Origin: an uncultured Ruminococcus sp.
GTDB taxonomy: Bacteria; Bacillota; Clostridia; Oscillospirales; Ruminococcaceae
Length of the DNA: 36,164 nt
Direction: 5' to 3'
NCBI GenBank assembly: GCA_949291345.1
Contig: CASEVP010000017.1
Span: 1 to 36,164 of the forward strand
In this document: in pieces, positions 16,169-24,548 of the stretch
Position numbering within the stretch: position 1 is the stretch's first letter
Layout of the letters: every line of letters starts with the position of its first letter
Translations under genes and position numbers: made by a program
The notes under the pieces: model-generated
The model's database searches: none
What the model was told of the DNA's origin: nothing
The model's input: the letters and a program-made list of their open reading frames with translations, nothing else

Positions 16169-16996
16169 TTATTGGTGCTTAGCGGTTTGTCCAATGGGAA
16201 TCCGTACACGATATTCGATATAATCGTCCCGCTGAATTTTCTGAGAATCTGCGGCAATACCGGCTGCCTGCATCGTTTCGACTGCTTTTGCAATGGTATT
16301 GACAAAAATGCGTACATTTTGGAATACTTTACTGCGTTTTTGATAGCTGGCACGTTCTTTTTTCTTACCGATGCAAGCTTCGACAGCTGCTTCAGTTTTT
16401 TCAACATTGAGATTTTGTTTGACAGCTTTTTCGAGAATTATCATACGTTCTGAGGGAGAGGCAAGACGAAGCAATGCTCTTGCATGTCGTTCTGTGAGAT
16501 TATATTTCATAATAATTTCTCGTTCATCGGGTGTCAAACGCAGCAGTCGAAGTTTATTGGCAATGGTGCTTTGTGCTTTGCCGAGACGAGCGGCGGCGTC
16601 CTCCTGGGTCATACCATAATATGTAATCAGCTTTTCAATTGCAGCAGCTTCATCAAAAAAAGAAAGATCTTGACGCTGAATATTTTCAACGAGAGCCATG
16701 ATAGCAGAATTGCGTGCACTGATATCTAGGATAATGCAGGGCACAGAATGAAGACCTGCAAGTTTTGCAGCCCGTAGGCGGCGTTCGCCGGCAATTAGTT
16801 CAAAGCAGTTCTCAAAGCGACGCACGGTCAGCGGCTGAAGAATTCCGTTCTGGAGAATACTGTCGGCGAGAGAGCGGATATCGGCGAAGTCAAATTCCGT
16901 GCGGGGCTGATGGGGATTGGGTTTGATGATATTAATATCGATCTCAACAATCCGGTTAATGGGTTTTTCTTTGGTGAACGTTAAAAATCCTGCCAT
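16169..16996 (-). CDS. noc: Nucleoid occlusion protein Noc (ParB paralogue)
   Basis: Noc is a ParB-family CTP-binding protein that coats DNA and blocks division over the nucleoid. The 275-residue product has GERRLRAAKLAG and VENIQRQDLSFFDEA in the CTP-binding core, a helix-turn-helix MTQEDAAARLGKAQSTIANKLRLL, and a C-terminus with DDYIEYRVRIPIG that is typical of Noc rather than Spo0J. The N-terminus MAGFLTFTK is short and hydrophobic, suited to membrane contact as in Bacillus Noc. I chose ATG 16996: AGAAAGG lies 9 bases before it, whereas it abuts ATG 17005. It is a separate transcription unit from parAB. Confidence 0.88.
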   Translation of the reverse strand: MAGFLTFTKEKPINRIVEIDINIIKPNPHQPRTEFDFADIRSLADSILQNGILQPLTVRRFENCFELIAGERRLRAAKLAGLHSVPCIILDISARNSAIMALVENIQRQDLSFFDEAAAIEKLITYYGMTQEDAAARLGKAQSTIANKLRLLRLTPDEREIIMKYNLTERHARALLRLASPSERMIILEKAVKQNLNVEKTEAAVEACIGKKKERASYQKRSKVFQNVRIFVNTIAKAVETMQAAGIAADSQKIQRDDYIEYRVRIPIGQTAKHQ

Positions 16997-17123
16997 ATTG
17001 CACATCCTTTCTAAGTGGGAAATTCGCCGGCATTATTTTGAAAAAGGGCAGTGAAAGTGAAAGAAAAGGGAGCGTCTTTCAAGCCGGAACAGAATGCTCA
17101 GAAAGCGAAATTTCCTGATATAA

Positions 17124-17193
17124 ACGGTATCCCGGAGACTGCCGCCCGGTGACGGGCAAATCTGGGGAGGCGGCACAATCATGCCGTAATACC
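17124..17193. other. Structured segment with nested and mutually exclusive pairings, upstream of noc
   Basis: Outer arms ACGGTAT (17124-17130) and ATGCCGT (17181-17187) or GGTAT (17126-17130) and ATACC (17189-17193) enclose a 7-bp stem TGCCGCC (17140-17146)/GGCGGCA (17169-17175). An alternative hairpin GCCCG (17144-17148)/CGGGC (17153-17157) shares bases with that stem, so the two cannot form together. The G-U pair in the outer stem favours the plus strand; position in the noc leader favours the minus strand. I do not recognise a known riboswitch. Confidence 0.45.
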
Positions 17194-17222
17194 ATTGTAG
17201 CAAAAACGGGAAATGATTGCCA
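17194..17222 (-). promoter_or_regulatory. Probable noc promoter (extended -10)
   Basis: On the minus strand TGGCAA (17222-17217), a 17-base spacer, and TACAAT (17199-17194), preceded by TGC as an extended -10. It would give a leader of about 190 bases including the structured segment. Confidence 0.55.
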
Positions 17223-17502
17223 GAGAAAAGAAAGGCAGGAATTCGGGCAAAATTCAAAAAATGGGACAAAAAAAGAAATAAAAAAATGAAAATCGTGGCA
17301 CACCGCAGGAATACGCATAGGAATGCTGTCGGATTGTGCGAAAAGTTTTTCATTTTGGTGGAGTCATATCCTGCATTCCTTTGCAGGATTGTTCTTTCTC
17401 TGACAAAAAATGACTGCATTTGTGACATACAATTTATGTTGCGGTAATCGGAAAGGAAATAGTTGTCAATTTGCCAACAAGACATAAAAAATAAAAAACT
17501 AC
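17223..17502. other. Intergenic region between noc and the zinc-ribbon operon
   Basis: The full divergent gap is 679 bases (16997-17675). This part is A-rich with no credible gene. It holds a hairpin ATCCTGCA (17368-17375)/TGCAGGAT (17382-17389) followed by TGTTCTTTCTC, a weak terminator-like structure on the plus strand whose target transcript is not evident. Confidence 0.4.
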
Positions 17503-17531
17503 TTGCAACCATTTTATAAATATAGTATAAT
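17503..17531 (+). promoter_or_regulatory. Promoter of the zinc-ribbon membrane-protein operon
   Basis: -35 TTGCAA (17503-17508), 17-base spacer, -10 TATAAT (17526-17531). Transcription would start near 17538, about 138 bases before the first gene. Confidence 0.85.
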
Positions 17532-17675
17532 GTAGAAGGAGAATCGTTCCCTTTCTTGCATTTGTTTCCCTGATGCTGCATACAAATTTCTATGCGCAAA
17601 TGGAAAAAATTTGGGGAATGGTATCGCAAAAGATGAGGTAATTGTGTAAAATGTTTGGAAAGCGAGGTCATACTT

Positions 17676-18596
17676 ATGTCAATGTCGTTTTTGGATAAAG
17701 TTGGAAAAGTATTTTCTGACGCTACAAATACTGTGGTGGAAAAAACAAAAAGTTCTACAGATAATATCCGTCTCAACGGACAGATCAATGAGGAAGAGCG
17801 GAAGATCAACGAAGCATATATGCAAATTGGAAAAAAATATTTAGAACTGCACCAATTGGATGCGGAACCGGAATTTCAGGAGATGCTTTCTGCGATGGCG
17901 GAGAGCCGTCGGAAAATTGGAGAATATCAGGCACAGATTCGCAAAAATAAACATGTAATCCTTTGTGCAAATTGTAATGAAGAAATACCGGAGACGGTGT
18001 TATATTGTACCAGCTGCGGAGCAGAAAACCCTGTGGGAAAACGTCTTGCCAAAGAACGGGAAGAGCGAGAAGCTGCAGAACGTGCGGCAGCTGAGCGTGC
18101 AGCAGCAAATGCGGTACCTCCGGCGGCATCTGCAATGGTATGCAAAGTATGCGGCAAACCATATGTTCCAGGTGATAAATTTTGTACCCATTGTGGGACA
18201 CCGCTGCCATCTGCACCGGTACCTGTAGAACCAGTGATACCAACACCCGCACCGGTCTCTTCCTCTGCAGAATCAGTAATACCGACACCGGTAGAACAGA
18301 GACCGGAACAACCAAAAAACGCAGTACGCATTTGTCCGGTGTGCGGTTCGGTCATGGCGGAGCAAAATCGTTTTTGCACCAAGTGTGGTAGTCCAATGGG
18401 TGATATTCCGCAGGGGGCGTCTGAACAGGTAGAACCGGTAATTCCCACCCCGCCGGAAACGGTATGGGAGGAGAATCCCCCGATAAAAAAACGGGAATGT
18501 CCGTCATGCGGCAGTCCTGTGCCGCCCGAAAACCGTTTCTGTACCAAATGCGGACAAAAAATGCCGGATGAGAATGAAAATGAACCCAAAGCCTAA
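17676..18596 (+). CDS. Soluble protein with four zinc ribbons and Pro-rich linkers, function unknown
   Basis: I do not recognise a named family. From ATG 17676 (GAGGT 7 bases upstream) the product is 306 residues. Residues 1-90 form a charged, probably helical segment (coiled-coil-like). Four CxxC-x10-CxxC zinc ribbons follow, with cysteines at about 97/100/111/114, 156/159/170/173, 220/223/234/237 and 275/278/289/292. An Ala/Glu/Arg-rich helix separates the first two, and Pro-rich linkers with repeated EPVIPTP separate the others. Ribbons 3 and 4 both contain NRFCTKCG, so they probably arose by duplication. No signal peptide or membrane segment is visible. It is the first gene of a four-gene unit whose next two products also begin with a zinc ribbon. 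Confidence 0.88.
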   Translation: MSMSFLDKVGKVFSDATNTVVEKTKSSTDNIRLNGQINEEERKINEAYMQIGKKYLELHQLDAEPEFQEMLSAMAESRRKIGEYQAQIRKNKHVILCANCNEEIPETVLYCTSCGAENPVGKRLAKEREEREAAERAAAERAAANAVPPAASAMVCKVCGKPYVPGDKFCTHCGTPLPSAPVPVEPVIPTPAPVSSSAESVIPTPVEQRPEQPKNAVRICPVCGSVMAEQNRFCTKCGSPMGDIPQGASEQVEPVIPTPPETVWEENPPIKKRECPSCGSPVPPENRFCTKCGQKMPDENENEPKA

Positions 18597-18617
18597 TAGA
18601 AATGAAAGGAGTAAAAT

Positions 18618-20018
18618 ATGAGATGCAGTGAATGCGGAGCGGAATTGGATCCGAATGCGAAATTCTGCCCTTCTTGTGGTAAGAAAGTGGTGGAAAATCA
18701 GACAATGGCAGCACCAACTTCATCACAGCAATCTACTGACAGTCATACCGGAGGGATGCCTTATAACAGTGCCAATGTCGGAAGTAATCCGAATTACAAT
18801 AGCGGCGGAACTCCTTATGGCAATTTCAGCGGTATGCCGGGTGATGGTGCAATACCGCCAAAAAAGAAGAAATTTCCTTTATGGCTGAAGATTCTGCTGA
18901 TTGTTATACCAATTTTTGTGGTGTTGGTGATTGCAGTAATTGTGATAATTTTTCTGGTAGCCAGAGCAATGACCAAAGAAGCTGCAAGCCTGACAGACCA
19001 GTATTGGAAGGCATTTGTATCCTGTGACGGAAAGGCAATCATAGAGATGATGCCGGAAGAAGCTACGGCGAAAATTTGTGCAGAAAATGCAGTAACAGAG
19101 ACACAATTGTGCGATGCTATGACCACATATCTGGAAGATGTCCATGCGAAAATGGGCGGCAGACTGCACTGTGAGTGGGAAATGGAAAGTTATCGTTATA
19201 CATCTGATTTCAATTCTGTTTCTTCTGTGGCAACGACATATGCAAAGGAATATGGCTTTGATTTTCAGGAGTACATGGAATATTGGATTGACGTCGAAAT
19301 TTCGGGACTCCGTGCAGAAAGAGATAACAAAGTTGAAATGTTGTTTGTCAAATCCGATGGTACATGGTACTGTCTAAATGTACTGGATGATGTGGAGCAG
19401 ATGCTTCGCAGCGATCAGCTACAAAATACAGTATATCAGCAGCAATTTCAGGAGCCTTTGGAATCTTACATTAACGCAGTGCTTCACAAAGATGCGGCTG
19501 TGATGCAGAAAATGGCACCTGCGTCATGGTTTCAGTATATGCAGGATAACTATGGGTGCAGTGTGCCGGAAGCAAACGAATGCATGAAACAACAGTTGAT
19601 GGATATTTATCTGTATGAAATGGATTTTGATGAAGACGACCTTTCCGGTGATTGCAGCAATTTGCAAATAACAGATATCGTCCCATATGAGGAAAGTGAA
19701 GTAAATGAGATCAATGATTCGCTGGGCGATTATGGTCTGGAAGGCGAAGAAATGGCAGATGTAACAATTTCCTTTGATATGAACGATGCGTCCTGTGACA
19801 GCTATATCGTGACTATGACCCGCATCGGCGATACATGGTATGTATACGATGTGATGTATCAGTACAGCAATGCAGTATATTATTACTATGATCCATACAA
19901 TTATGATGATGGATATACCAGCGGCAATAGTCATGGCTATGGTCATGAAAGCAACATATTTACCGATTATTTGGAAGGATTAGAGGAATATCATAGCGGC
20001 AATTATGTCCAGTCCTGA
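18618..20018 (+). CDS. Zinc-ribbon membrane protein with two extracytoplasmic repeat domains
   Basis: Not a gene I can name. The 466-residue protein starts 21 bases after the previous gene with AAAGGAG 6 bases before ATG 18618. Order: zinc ribbon (C3, C6, C17, C20), a Gly/Pro/Ser/Asn-rich linker to about 80, KKKK, one membrane helix (about 89-115), then an extracytoplasmic region. That region holds two related domains (about 125-265 and 280-425). Each opens with a helix of the pattern YW/YINA..., an acidic middle, and a terminal strand GTWYC or DTWYVYDV. A Tyr/Asp/Gly-rich tail of about 50 residues ends the protein. The overall plan (ribbon inside, helix, NTF2-like domains outside) resembles TcaA/YvbJ; this is inference from architecture. 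Confidence 0.88.
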   Translation: MRCSECGAELDPNAKFCPSCGKKVVENQTMAAPTSSQQSTDSHTGGMPYNSANVGSNPNYNSGGTPYGNFSGMPGDGAIPPKKKKFPLWLKILLIVIPIFVVLVIAVIVIIFLVARAMTKEAASLTDQYWKAFVSCDGKAIIEMMPEEATAKICAENAVTETQLCDAMTTYLEDVHAKMGGRLHCEWEMESYRYTSDFNSVSSVATTYAKEYGFDFQEYMEYWIDVEISGLRAERDNKVEMLFVKSDGTWYCLNVLDDVEQMLRSDQLQNTVYQQQFQEPLESYINAVLHKDAAVMQKMAPASWFQYMQDNYGCSVPEANECMKQQLMDIYLYEMDFDEDDLSGDCSNLQITDIVPYEESEVNEINDSLGDYGLEGEEMADVTISFDMNDASCDSYIVTMTRIGDTWYVYDVMYQYSNAVYYYYDPYNYDDGYTSGNSHGYGHESNIFTDYLEGLEEYHSGNYVQS

Positions 20019-20237
20019 TTGCTGCGAATCGATACCGGGGAAAAATGGCAATGCCATACAAAGCCGTCAGATGAGTTTTGCGGCACTGTATCTACAATAT
20101 GCAGATGATTGTGTGAAACAGTATGCATCATTGTGATAAATGGCGTTAGTGTTGTTTACAGGCAATGCTGCGTTGTACGTGATTGAGAAGAAAGCCGCAT
20201 AATCAAGCCGGCGGCAATGAAGGAGTGAGTCGAATTG

Positions 20238-20996
20238 ATGAAATGTGAACACTGCGGATGTGAAATTCCGGAAAGAGCGGTCATCTGTCCGGACTGCGGT
20301 GCAATTTTACCCCGGCAGTCGGAAAAGGAAAAGAATGAACAACGCCAAACAGCGCCGTCATCGTCGTTTTCAATGCCATTTTTATCAGCAAGTGCAGATA
20401 CGGTACAGGACAGCGAAAAAACGGAGGATCCTGAACTGCACAAGCAGAAAGCCGAAGAAAAACGGTTTCGTCTGATACGTCGGACCATATTCCTTTGCAT
20501 TCTGGCAGCAGTGCTGCTGGTGGGAATTTTGTATGGTGTTTTTTTTGGCGGCTATAAGCTGGCAGCATACCGTTATGTGAAAGGTGTAGACCATTGCAGC
20601 GGCAGAATGTATCTGTCATTGGTACCCGATGCTTACATGGATTATTTGGAAAATACTTATGACACCACACGCCGGGACGTGAAGGAGATGCTTAGTGACT
20701 ATTTTACCTACTGGAATGCGAATTATGGAGAAGAGGGCAGCATGTCCTATACAATCGATAGGACACAGACGCTGGATGAAGAAACCATAGTATCGCTGGA
20801 GCAGGAACTACAGGAATTGTATCGTATAGACGTCGACATCAAGAAGGCCGTGGAGGCAGACATTACAATTGATGACGGCGGCACAAAAGCATCGGAATCA
20901 GCAACATTTGTGAAGATTGGTATGAAGTGGTGTTGTATGGAAGCAATGGAAGATATTGATTTTGTTGTAGTCAATGATGGCTATGATGTCTGGTAA
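20238..20996 (+). CDS. Zinc-ribbon membrane protein with one extracytoplasmic domain
   Basis: The 252-residue protein has the same plan as its upstream neighbour, with one domain instead of two. Zinc ribbon C3, C6, C17, C20; a charged linker; a membrane helix at about 83-104; then an extracytoplasmic domain with VPDAYMDYLENTY near residue 128 and the terminal strand GMKWCCMEA. AAGGAG lies 12 bases before ATG 20238, or 9 before an in-frame TTG at 20235, so the start could be three bases earlier. It follows a 219-base gap in which I see no terminator or promoter, so I treat it as part of the same unit. Confidence 0.86.
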   Translation: MKCEHCGCEIPERAVICPDCGAILPRQSEKEKNEQRQTAPSSSFSMPFLSASADTVQDSEKTEDPELHKQKAEEKRFRLIRRTIFLCILAAVLLVGILYGVFFGGYKLAAYRYVKGVDHCSGRMYLSLVPDAYMDYLENTYDTTRRDVKEMLSDYFTYWNANYGEEGSMSYTIDRTQTLDEETIVSLEQELQELYRIDVDIKKAVEADITIDDGGTKASESATFVKIGMKWCCMEAMEDIDFVVVNDGYDVW

Positions 20997-21031
20997 GCGG
21001 AAGAAAAACCGATAGGCGGAGGAAACAGACG

Positions 21032-21703
21032 ATGGGGAAAAAAACCATGCGCAGCCGAAAAGCGGCACAGGAGCAGAGAAAAAAACAGATACGAAAACAG
21101 CGGATCATAGGTCTTGTACTGATTATCGCAGCACTGGTGATATTAGCAGCCGGCGGATTTTTTCTGCTGCAGGAGCGGCAGGAACAGAAAGAGGCGGATG
21201 CCCAGATGCAAAACAGCGGTTATGAAGAAGTTATTAGTACATACTATAGTGCAATCATTTCGGAGGATGGCAAGCGATTGTCACAGATTATGGCGCCGCC
21301 TGCATACTGGACATATTATTTGGAAGAATATGACAAGACAGAAGAAGAGGTCATTTCAGACTTTACGCAAGGGTGTACCAATACCTTAGAAGAGTGGAAA
21401 AGTCTGTACGGAGAGGATGTAGAGGTTACATTCCAGATTAAGGGCATATCAGAGCAGGGTCAGGACGGCATAGAAGAATGGAATGCGGATATGCAAACGA
21501 TGATTGGAAATGCCGAACTGAGTATATCTGAAGCTGTAACGCTTGAAGTGCAAATGCAGTTCAGCGGCAGTTTGGGATCTGATACGCAAACGATCTATCC
21601 CACAATCGGAAAAATTGGTGAAAGCTGGTATATGCTTTCCGAAGACGATGTCACACTGGGTGGAGATGTTGCGGAAACCAGTTCTGAGGCAGGAACCTCT
21701 TGA
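21032..21703 (+). CDS. Membrane-anchored protein, ribbon-less paralogue of the preceding genes
   Basis: The 223-residue protein begins with a very basic cytoplasmic stretch (MGKKTMRSRK and following) instead of a zinc ribbon, has a membrane helix at about 25-46, and a single extracytoplasmic domain. That domain repeats the neighbours' pattern: YYSAIISEDGKRLSQIMAPPAYWTYYLEEYD and a terminal strand GESWYML. GGAGG lies about 9 bases before ATG 21032, 35 bases after the previous gene. A strong terminator follows, so it is the last gene of the unit. Function unknown. Confidence 0.86.
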   Translation: MGKKTMRSRKAAQEQRKKQIRKQRIIGLVLIIAALVILAAGGFFLLQERQEQKEADAQMQNSGYEEVISTYYSAIISEDGKRLSQIMAPPAYWTYYLEEYDKTEEEVISDFTQGCTNTLEEWKSLYGEDVEVTFQIKGISEQGQDGIEEWNADMQTMIGNAELSISEAVTLEVQMQFSGSLGSDTQTIYPTIGKIGESWYMLSEDDVTLGGDVAETSSEAGTS

Positions 21704-21718
21704 TTTCCATGTAAACAG

Positions 21719-21758
21719 AAAGGCAGTACCGTTTTCGAATAACGGTACTGCCTTTTTT
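21719..21758 (+). terminator. Strong rho-independent terminator of the zinc-ribbon operon
   Basis: Perfect 13-bp arms AGGCAGTACCGTT (21721-21733) and AACGGTACTGCCT (21741-21753) with a 7-base loop, followed by TTTTTT. It lies 16 bases after the last gene. Confidence 0.92.
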
Positions 21759-21890
21759 CTATATAATTTTATGTTATTTGTCGCATTTTGAAGAAAATGT
21801 TGAAAAGTGGAAAACATTGTTGAAAATAAAAAGCAAAATATACGAATAGAAAAATAATGTATTACATGCGAACTATGCATATTACTGGTA

Positions 21891-22919
21891 TCATATCGAA
21901 CCCTGTACCAGCTGCGTATTGGGATAATAGTGTGCCAAAATTTCCTGCCAGCTTGCCCCTTCTTTTGCCATAGCATTGGCACCGTACTGACTCATGCCGA
22001 CACCGTGACCGTATCCTTTGGTTTCAATGCTAAACTGATCGTCTTGCCACGTGATGGAAAAGTCTGCTGAACGCAGATCCAATAGTTGACGGAATGTTTG
22101 CCCGCTCATTTCGGTGTCACCTGCTGTAACCTGCAGGACGGTGCCTGATGCTGATCGTTCTCCTTCTTTGATCCAAGATGCGGGATCTTCTCCCAACTGT
22201 ATCTGCGGATATGCTTCCAGTAGGATTTTCGAAAGTTGATCGGCAGTAAAAGTCACTGTTTCCAAATAGCGTGGCGCATGAGTGTCGGCAGTACTTTCTA
22301 CGGGAACCAGATATTCCAGCGGACTGCCCCAGACTGTTTCGGCGCTTTCTGTGGTACCGGAGGACATGGAACAGAATGCAGCGATGATGGGTGTACCGTC
22401 ATATTCTAAAATATAGGGGAGGACTTCGTCTACGGCGTTGCAGATTTTTTCATAACAGACTGTAAAGTTGTCGCCGTAGTATAGCCGTGCCTGATTTTCA
22501 GAAAAATATGCTTGGTAGAGTGTGCTGTCATTGGAAAAATCGGCGCCGCATAGTTCCGGTGTAGGATTTTCTGATTCCAGAAGGTGCTGTCGTTCCGCGT
22601 AAGTATGGGCAGCGACTGCCTGTGCTTTGAGTGCTTCGGATTCAAAAGTGGCAGGCATTTCCGCACAGACAGCTCCGATTAGATAATCCCGTACAGAAAT
22701 TTCAGATGTTTTGCCACTGGTGATGTCCAGCATAATGTATGCGTCGGAAAGCGTTTCTTTGACGGCATTGTTCGGTAAAGTGGTTTCTGTGGCAATCGCG
22801 ACAGATGACGAATTGGAAGAAGGAGCGGTTTTTGTAGCGGAAGAAAAATGGGATGGGATGACAGTAAGGAGGAAGAGCAGACCGCTGAAAGCGAGGAGAA
22901 TCATGAGATATTTTTTCAT
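21891..22919 (-). CDS. spoIID: SpoIID-family peptidoglycan lytic transglycosylase
   Basis: SpoIID degrades septal peptidoglycan during engulfment, working with SpoIIM and SpoIIP. The 342-residue product has an N-terminal signal anchor (about 3-24), a Ser/Thr-rich stretch, and the SpoIID core: CAEMPATFESEALKAQAVAAHTY (the catalytic glutamate corresponds to E87), and the C-terminal GHGVGMSQYGANAMAKEG with ILAHYYP. The ribosome binding site before ATG 22919 is weak (AAAGAAG). The gene faces away from the citrate synthase operon. SpoIID-like proteins also occur outside sporulation (LytB type), so the sporulation role is inferred. Confidence 0.9.
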   Translation of the reverse strand: MKKYLMILLAFSGLLFLLTVIPSHFSSATKTAPSSNSSSVAIATETTLPNNAVKETLSDAYIMLDITSGKTSEISVRDYLIGAVCAEMPATFESEALKAQAVAAHTYAERQHLLESENPTPELCGADFSNDSTLYQAYFSENQARLYYGDNFTVCYEKICNAVDEVLPYILEYDGTPIIAAFCSMSSGTTESAETVWGSPLEYLVPVESTADTHAPRYLETVTFTADQLSKILLEAYPQIQLGEDPASWIKEGERSASGTVLQVTAGDTEMSGQTFRQLLDLRSADFSITWQDDQFSIETKGYGHGVGMSQYGANAMAKEGASWQEILAHYYPNTQLVQGSI

Positions 22920-22971
22920 AATGGCACTTCTTTCTAAAGAGAGGGCGGATTGTTGGAGAAATGGAAAACAA

Positions 22972-23000
22972 TTGACAGACGTTCCGTTTTCGTGTATAAT
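22972..23000 (+). promoter_or_regulatory. Consensus promoter of the citrate synthase gene
   Basis: TTGACA (22972-22977), 17-base spacer, TATAAT (22995-23000): a perfect match. Transcription would begin near 23007. It lies 52 bases from the divergent spoIID start. Confidence 0.92.
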
Positions 23001-23007
23001 GAAAGAT

Positions 23008-23168
23008 AATCAAATATCAAAGGCAGCACCGTATAAAACAAAAACAGATCCACATCCCGGCGGGGTATTGTCAGGAAAATCTGTTGAAACGGGAATGCCC
23101 GGAGCCGGAGGCATTCGATCAGAAGATTCGGAAAGATGTCCGGCAAAAAAATAAAAGGAGGCAGCACG
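23008..23168 (+). promoter_or_regulatory. Structured leader of citrate synthase
   Basis: The 160-base untranslated leader has AACAGAT (23043-23049)/ATCTGTT (23079-23085), and GAATGCC (23093-23099)/GGCATTC (23110-23116) with a 10-base loop. No terminator-like U-run precedes the gene. I do not recognise a known riboswitch. Confidence 0.4.
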
Positions 23169-24548
23169 ATGACACCGCAGCTGATATATAACCACAGCAT
23201 TGAGGAATCGGATATTCATAACTTATGCAAGGATCTGGTGGAACATTCCAAGATCAATCCGTCGTATTATGAACGGTTTGATGTAAAGCGCGGTTTGCGA
23301 AATGCAGACGGTTCCGGCGTAATCGCAGGTATTACAACGATATGCAACGTACATGGATATGTCATGAATGAAGGAGAACGTCAGCCGATTCCCGGACAGC
23401 TGATCTATCGGGGATATGATATCAACGATCTGATCGAAAATGCAGAAAAAGAAGATCGGTATGTGTTTGAGGAAGTCACATATTTGCTGCTGTTCGGTGA
23501 GCTGCCGGATGGAGAAGATCTGGAGCGTATGACTCGTTCACTGGGAATGCGGCGGGAGCTGCCGCCGGGATTTCTGGTGGATTCTATCATGCAGTCTCCT
23601 TCTAACAATATCATGAATAAATTGGCAAGAAGTGTTTTGTCGCTGTATTCTTATTCCGATGTGACGGATGAGACTACCATGGAAGATGAGATGCATATTG
23701 CATTGGATCTGATTGCCAAAATGCCGATCTTGATGGACGGTGCGTACCAGGCAAAACGGCATAAATTTGATAATGCCAGCTTGATCATGCATCCGCTGCG
23801 GCCGGAAGAAAATACTGCGCAGAGTATTCTCTCTCTGATTCGGAGCGATAGATCCTATACCAAGGCAGAGGCACAGCTGTTGGATACGCTGTTGGCACTG
23901 CATGCAGACCACGGCGGCGGAAACAACTCGACATTTGCGTGTCGGGTGGCAACCTCGTCGGGAACGGACCCGTTTGCTGCATACACTTCTGCAATCAATT
24001 CACTGAAAGGTCCAAGACACGGCGGTGCCAATATTAAGGTGATTCAGATGTTGGATAATATCAAGTCGCATGTAAAGCACTGGGACAGCGAGGGTGAAGT
24101 GGCAGATTATTTGACAAAAATCCTTAAAAAAGAAGCAAACGATGGTTCTGGTCTTATTTATGGAATGGGTCATGCAGTATATACTTTGTCAGATCCCCGT
24201 GCAGTGATTTTAAAACGAAAGGCAATGGCGTTGGCTGCCGGAAAAGAGATTGAGAGTGAATTCCGTCTGCTGAATTTGGTGGAAAAGCTCACGCCGGAGC
24301 TGATGCAGAAAGTACGCGGCATTGATAAGACTGTTTGTGCCAATGTGGATATGTATTCCGGTCTGGTGTACCGGATGCTGGGCATACCGGATGAATTGTT
24401 TACACCACTGTTTGCTGCGGCAAGAATGGTGGGTTGGTCGGCACATCGTATGGAAGAGATTATTACCGGAAAGAGAATCATTCGTCCGGCGTATAAGGCG
24501 ATTGCAAAGCCAAAGGAGTATGTACCTCTATGCGATCGGGACAAATAA
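23169..24548 (+). CDS. gltA: Citrate synthase
   Basis: Condenses acetyl-CoA and oxaloacetate to citrate, feeding glutamate synthesis in organisms with a partial TCA cycle. I chose ATG 23169, with AAAGGAGG 7 bases before it; an in-frame upstream ATG at 23136 lacks a site. The 459-residue product has ALHADHGGGNNSTF (His 245 and 248), GPRHGGAN (His 284), GMGHAVYTLSDPRA (His 335) and ANVDMYSG (Asp 394), giving the His-His-Asp catalytic set. GHAVY replaces the common GHRVY, so the substrate-binding arginine is supplied elsewhere or missing. A 2-methylcitrate synthase activity cannot be excluded. No other TCA gene is next to it. Confidence 0.92.
   Translation: MTPQLIYNHSIEESDIHNLCKDLVEHSKINPSYYERFDVKRGLRNADGSGVIAGITTICNVHGYVMNEGERQPIPGQLIYRGYDINDLIENAEKEDRYVFEEVTYLLLFGELPDGEDLERMTRSLGMRRELPPGFLVDSIMQSPSNNIMNKLARSVLSLYSYSDVTDETTMEDEMHIALDLIAKMPILMDGAYQAKRHKFDNASLIMHPLRPEENTAQSILSLIRSDRSYTKAEAQLLDTLLALHADHGGGNNSTFACRVATSSGTDPFAAYTSAINSLKGPRHGGANIKVIQMLDNIKSHVKHWDSEGEVADYLTKILKKEANDGSGLIYGMGHAVYTLSDPRAVILKRKAMALAAGKEIESEFRLLNLVEKLTPELMQKVRGIDKTVCANVDMYSGLVYRMLGIPDELFTPLFAAARMVGWSAHRMEEIITGKRIIRPAYKAIAKPKEYVPLCDRDK

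Noticed and set aside
17033-17809. 258-residue minus-strand frame between noc and the zinc-ribbon genes
   Set aside because: It crosses the operon promoter and the start of the first zinc-ribbon gene, is biased by A/T-rich sequence, and shows no domain pattern.
17924-18592. Long minus-strand frames opposite the four-ribbon gene
   Set aside because: They mirror the CxxC repeats of the plus-strand gene, which has a ribosome binding site, a promoter and clear domains.
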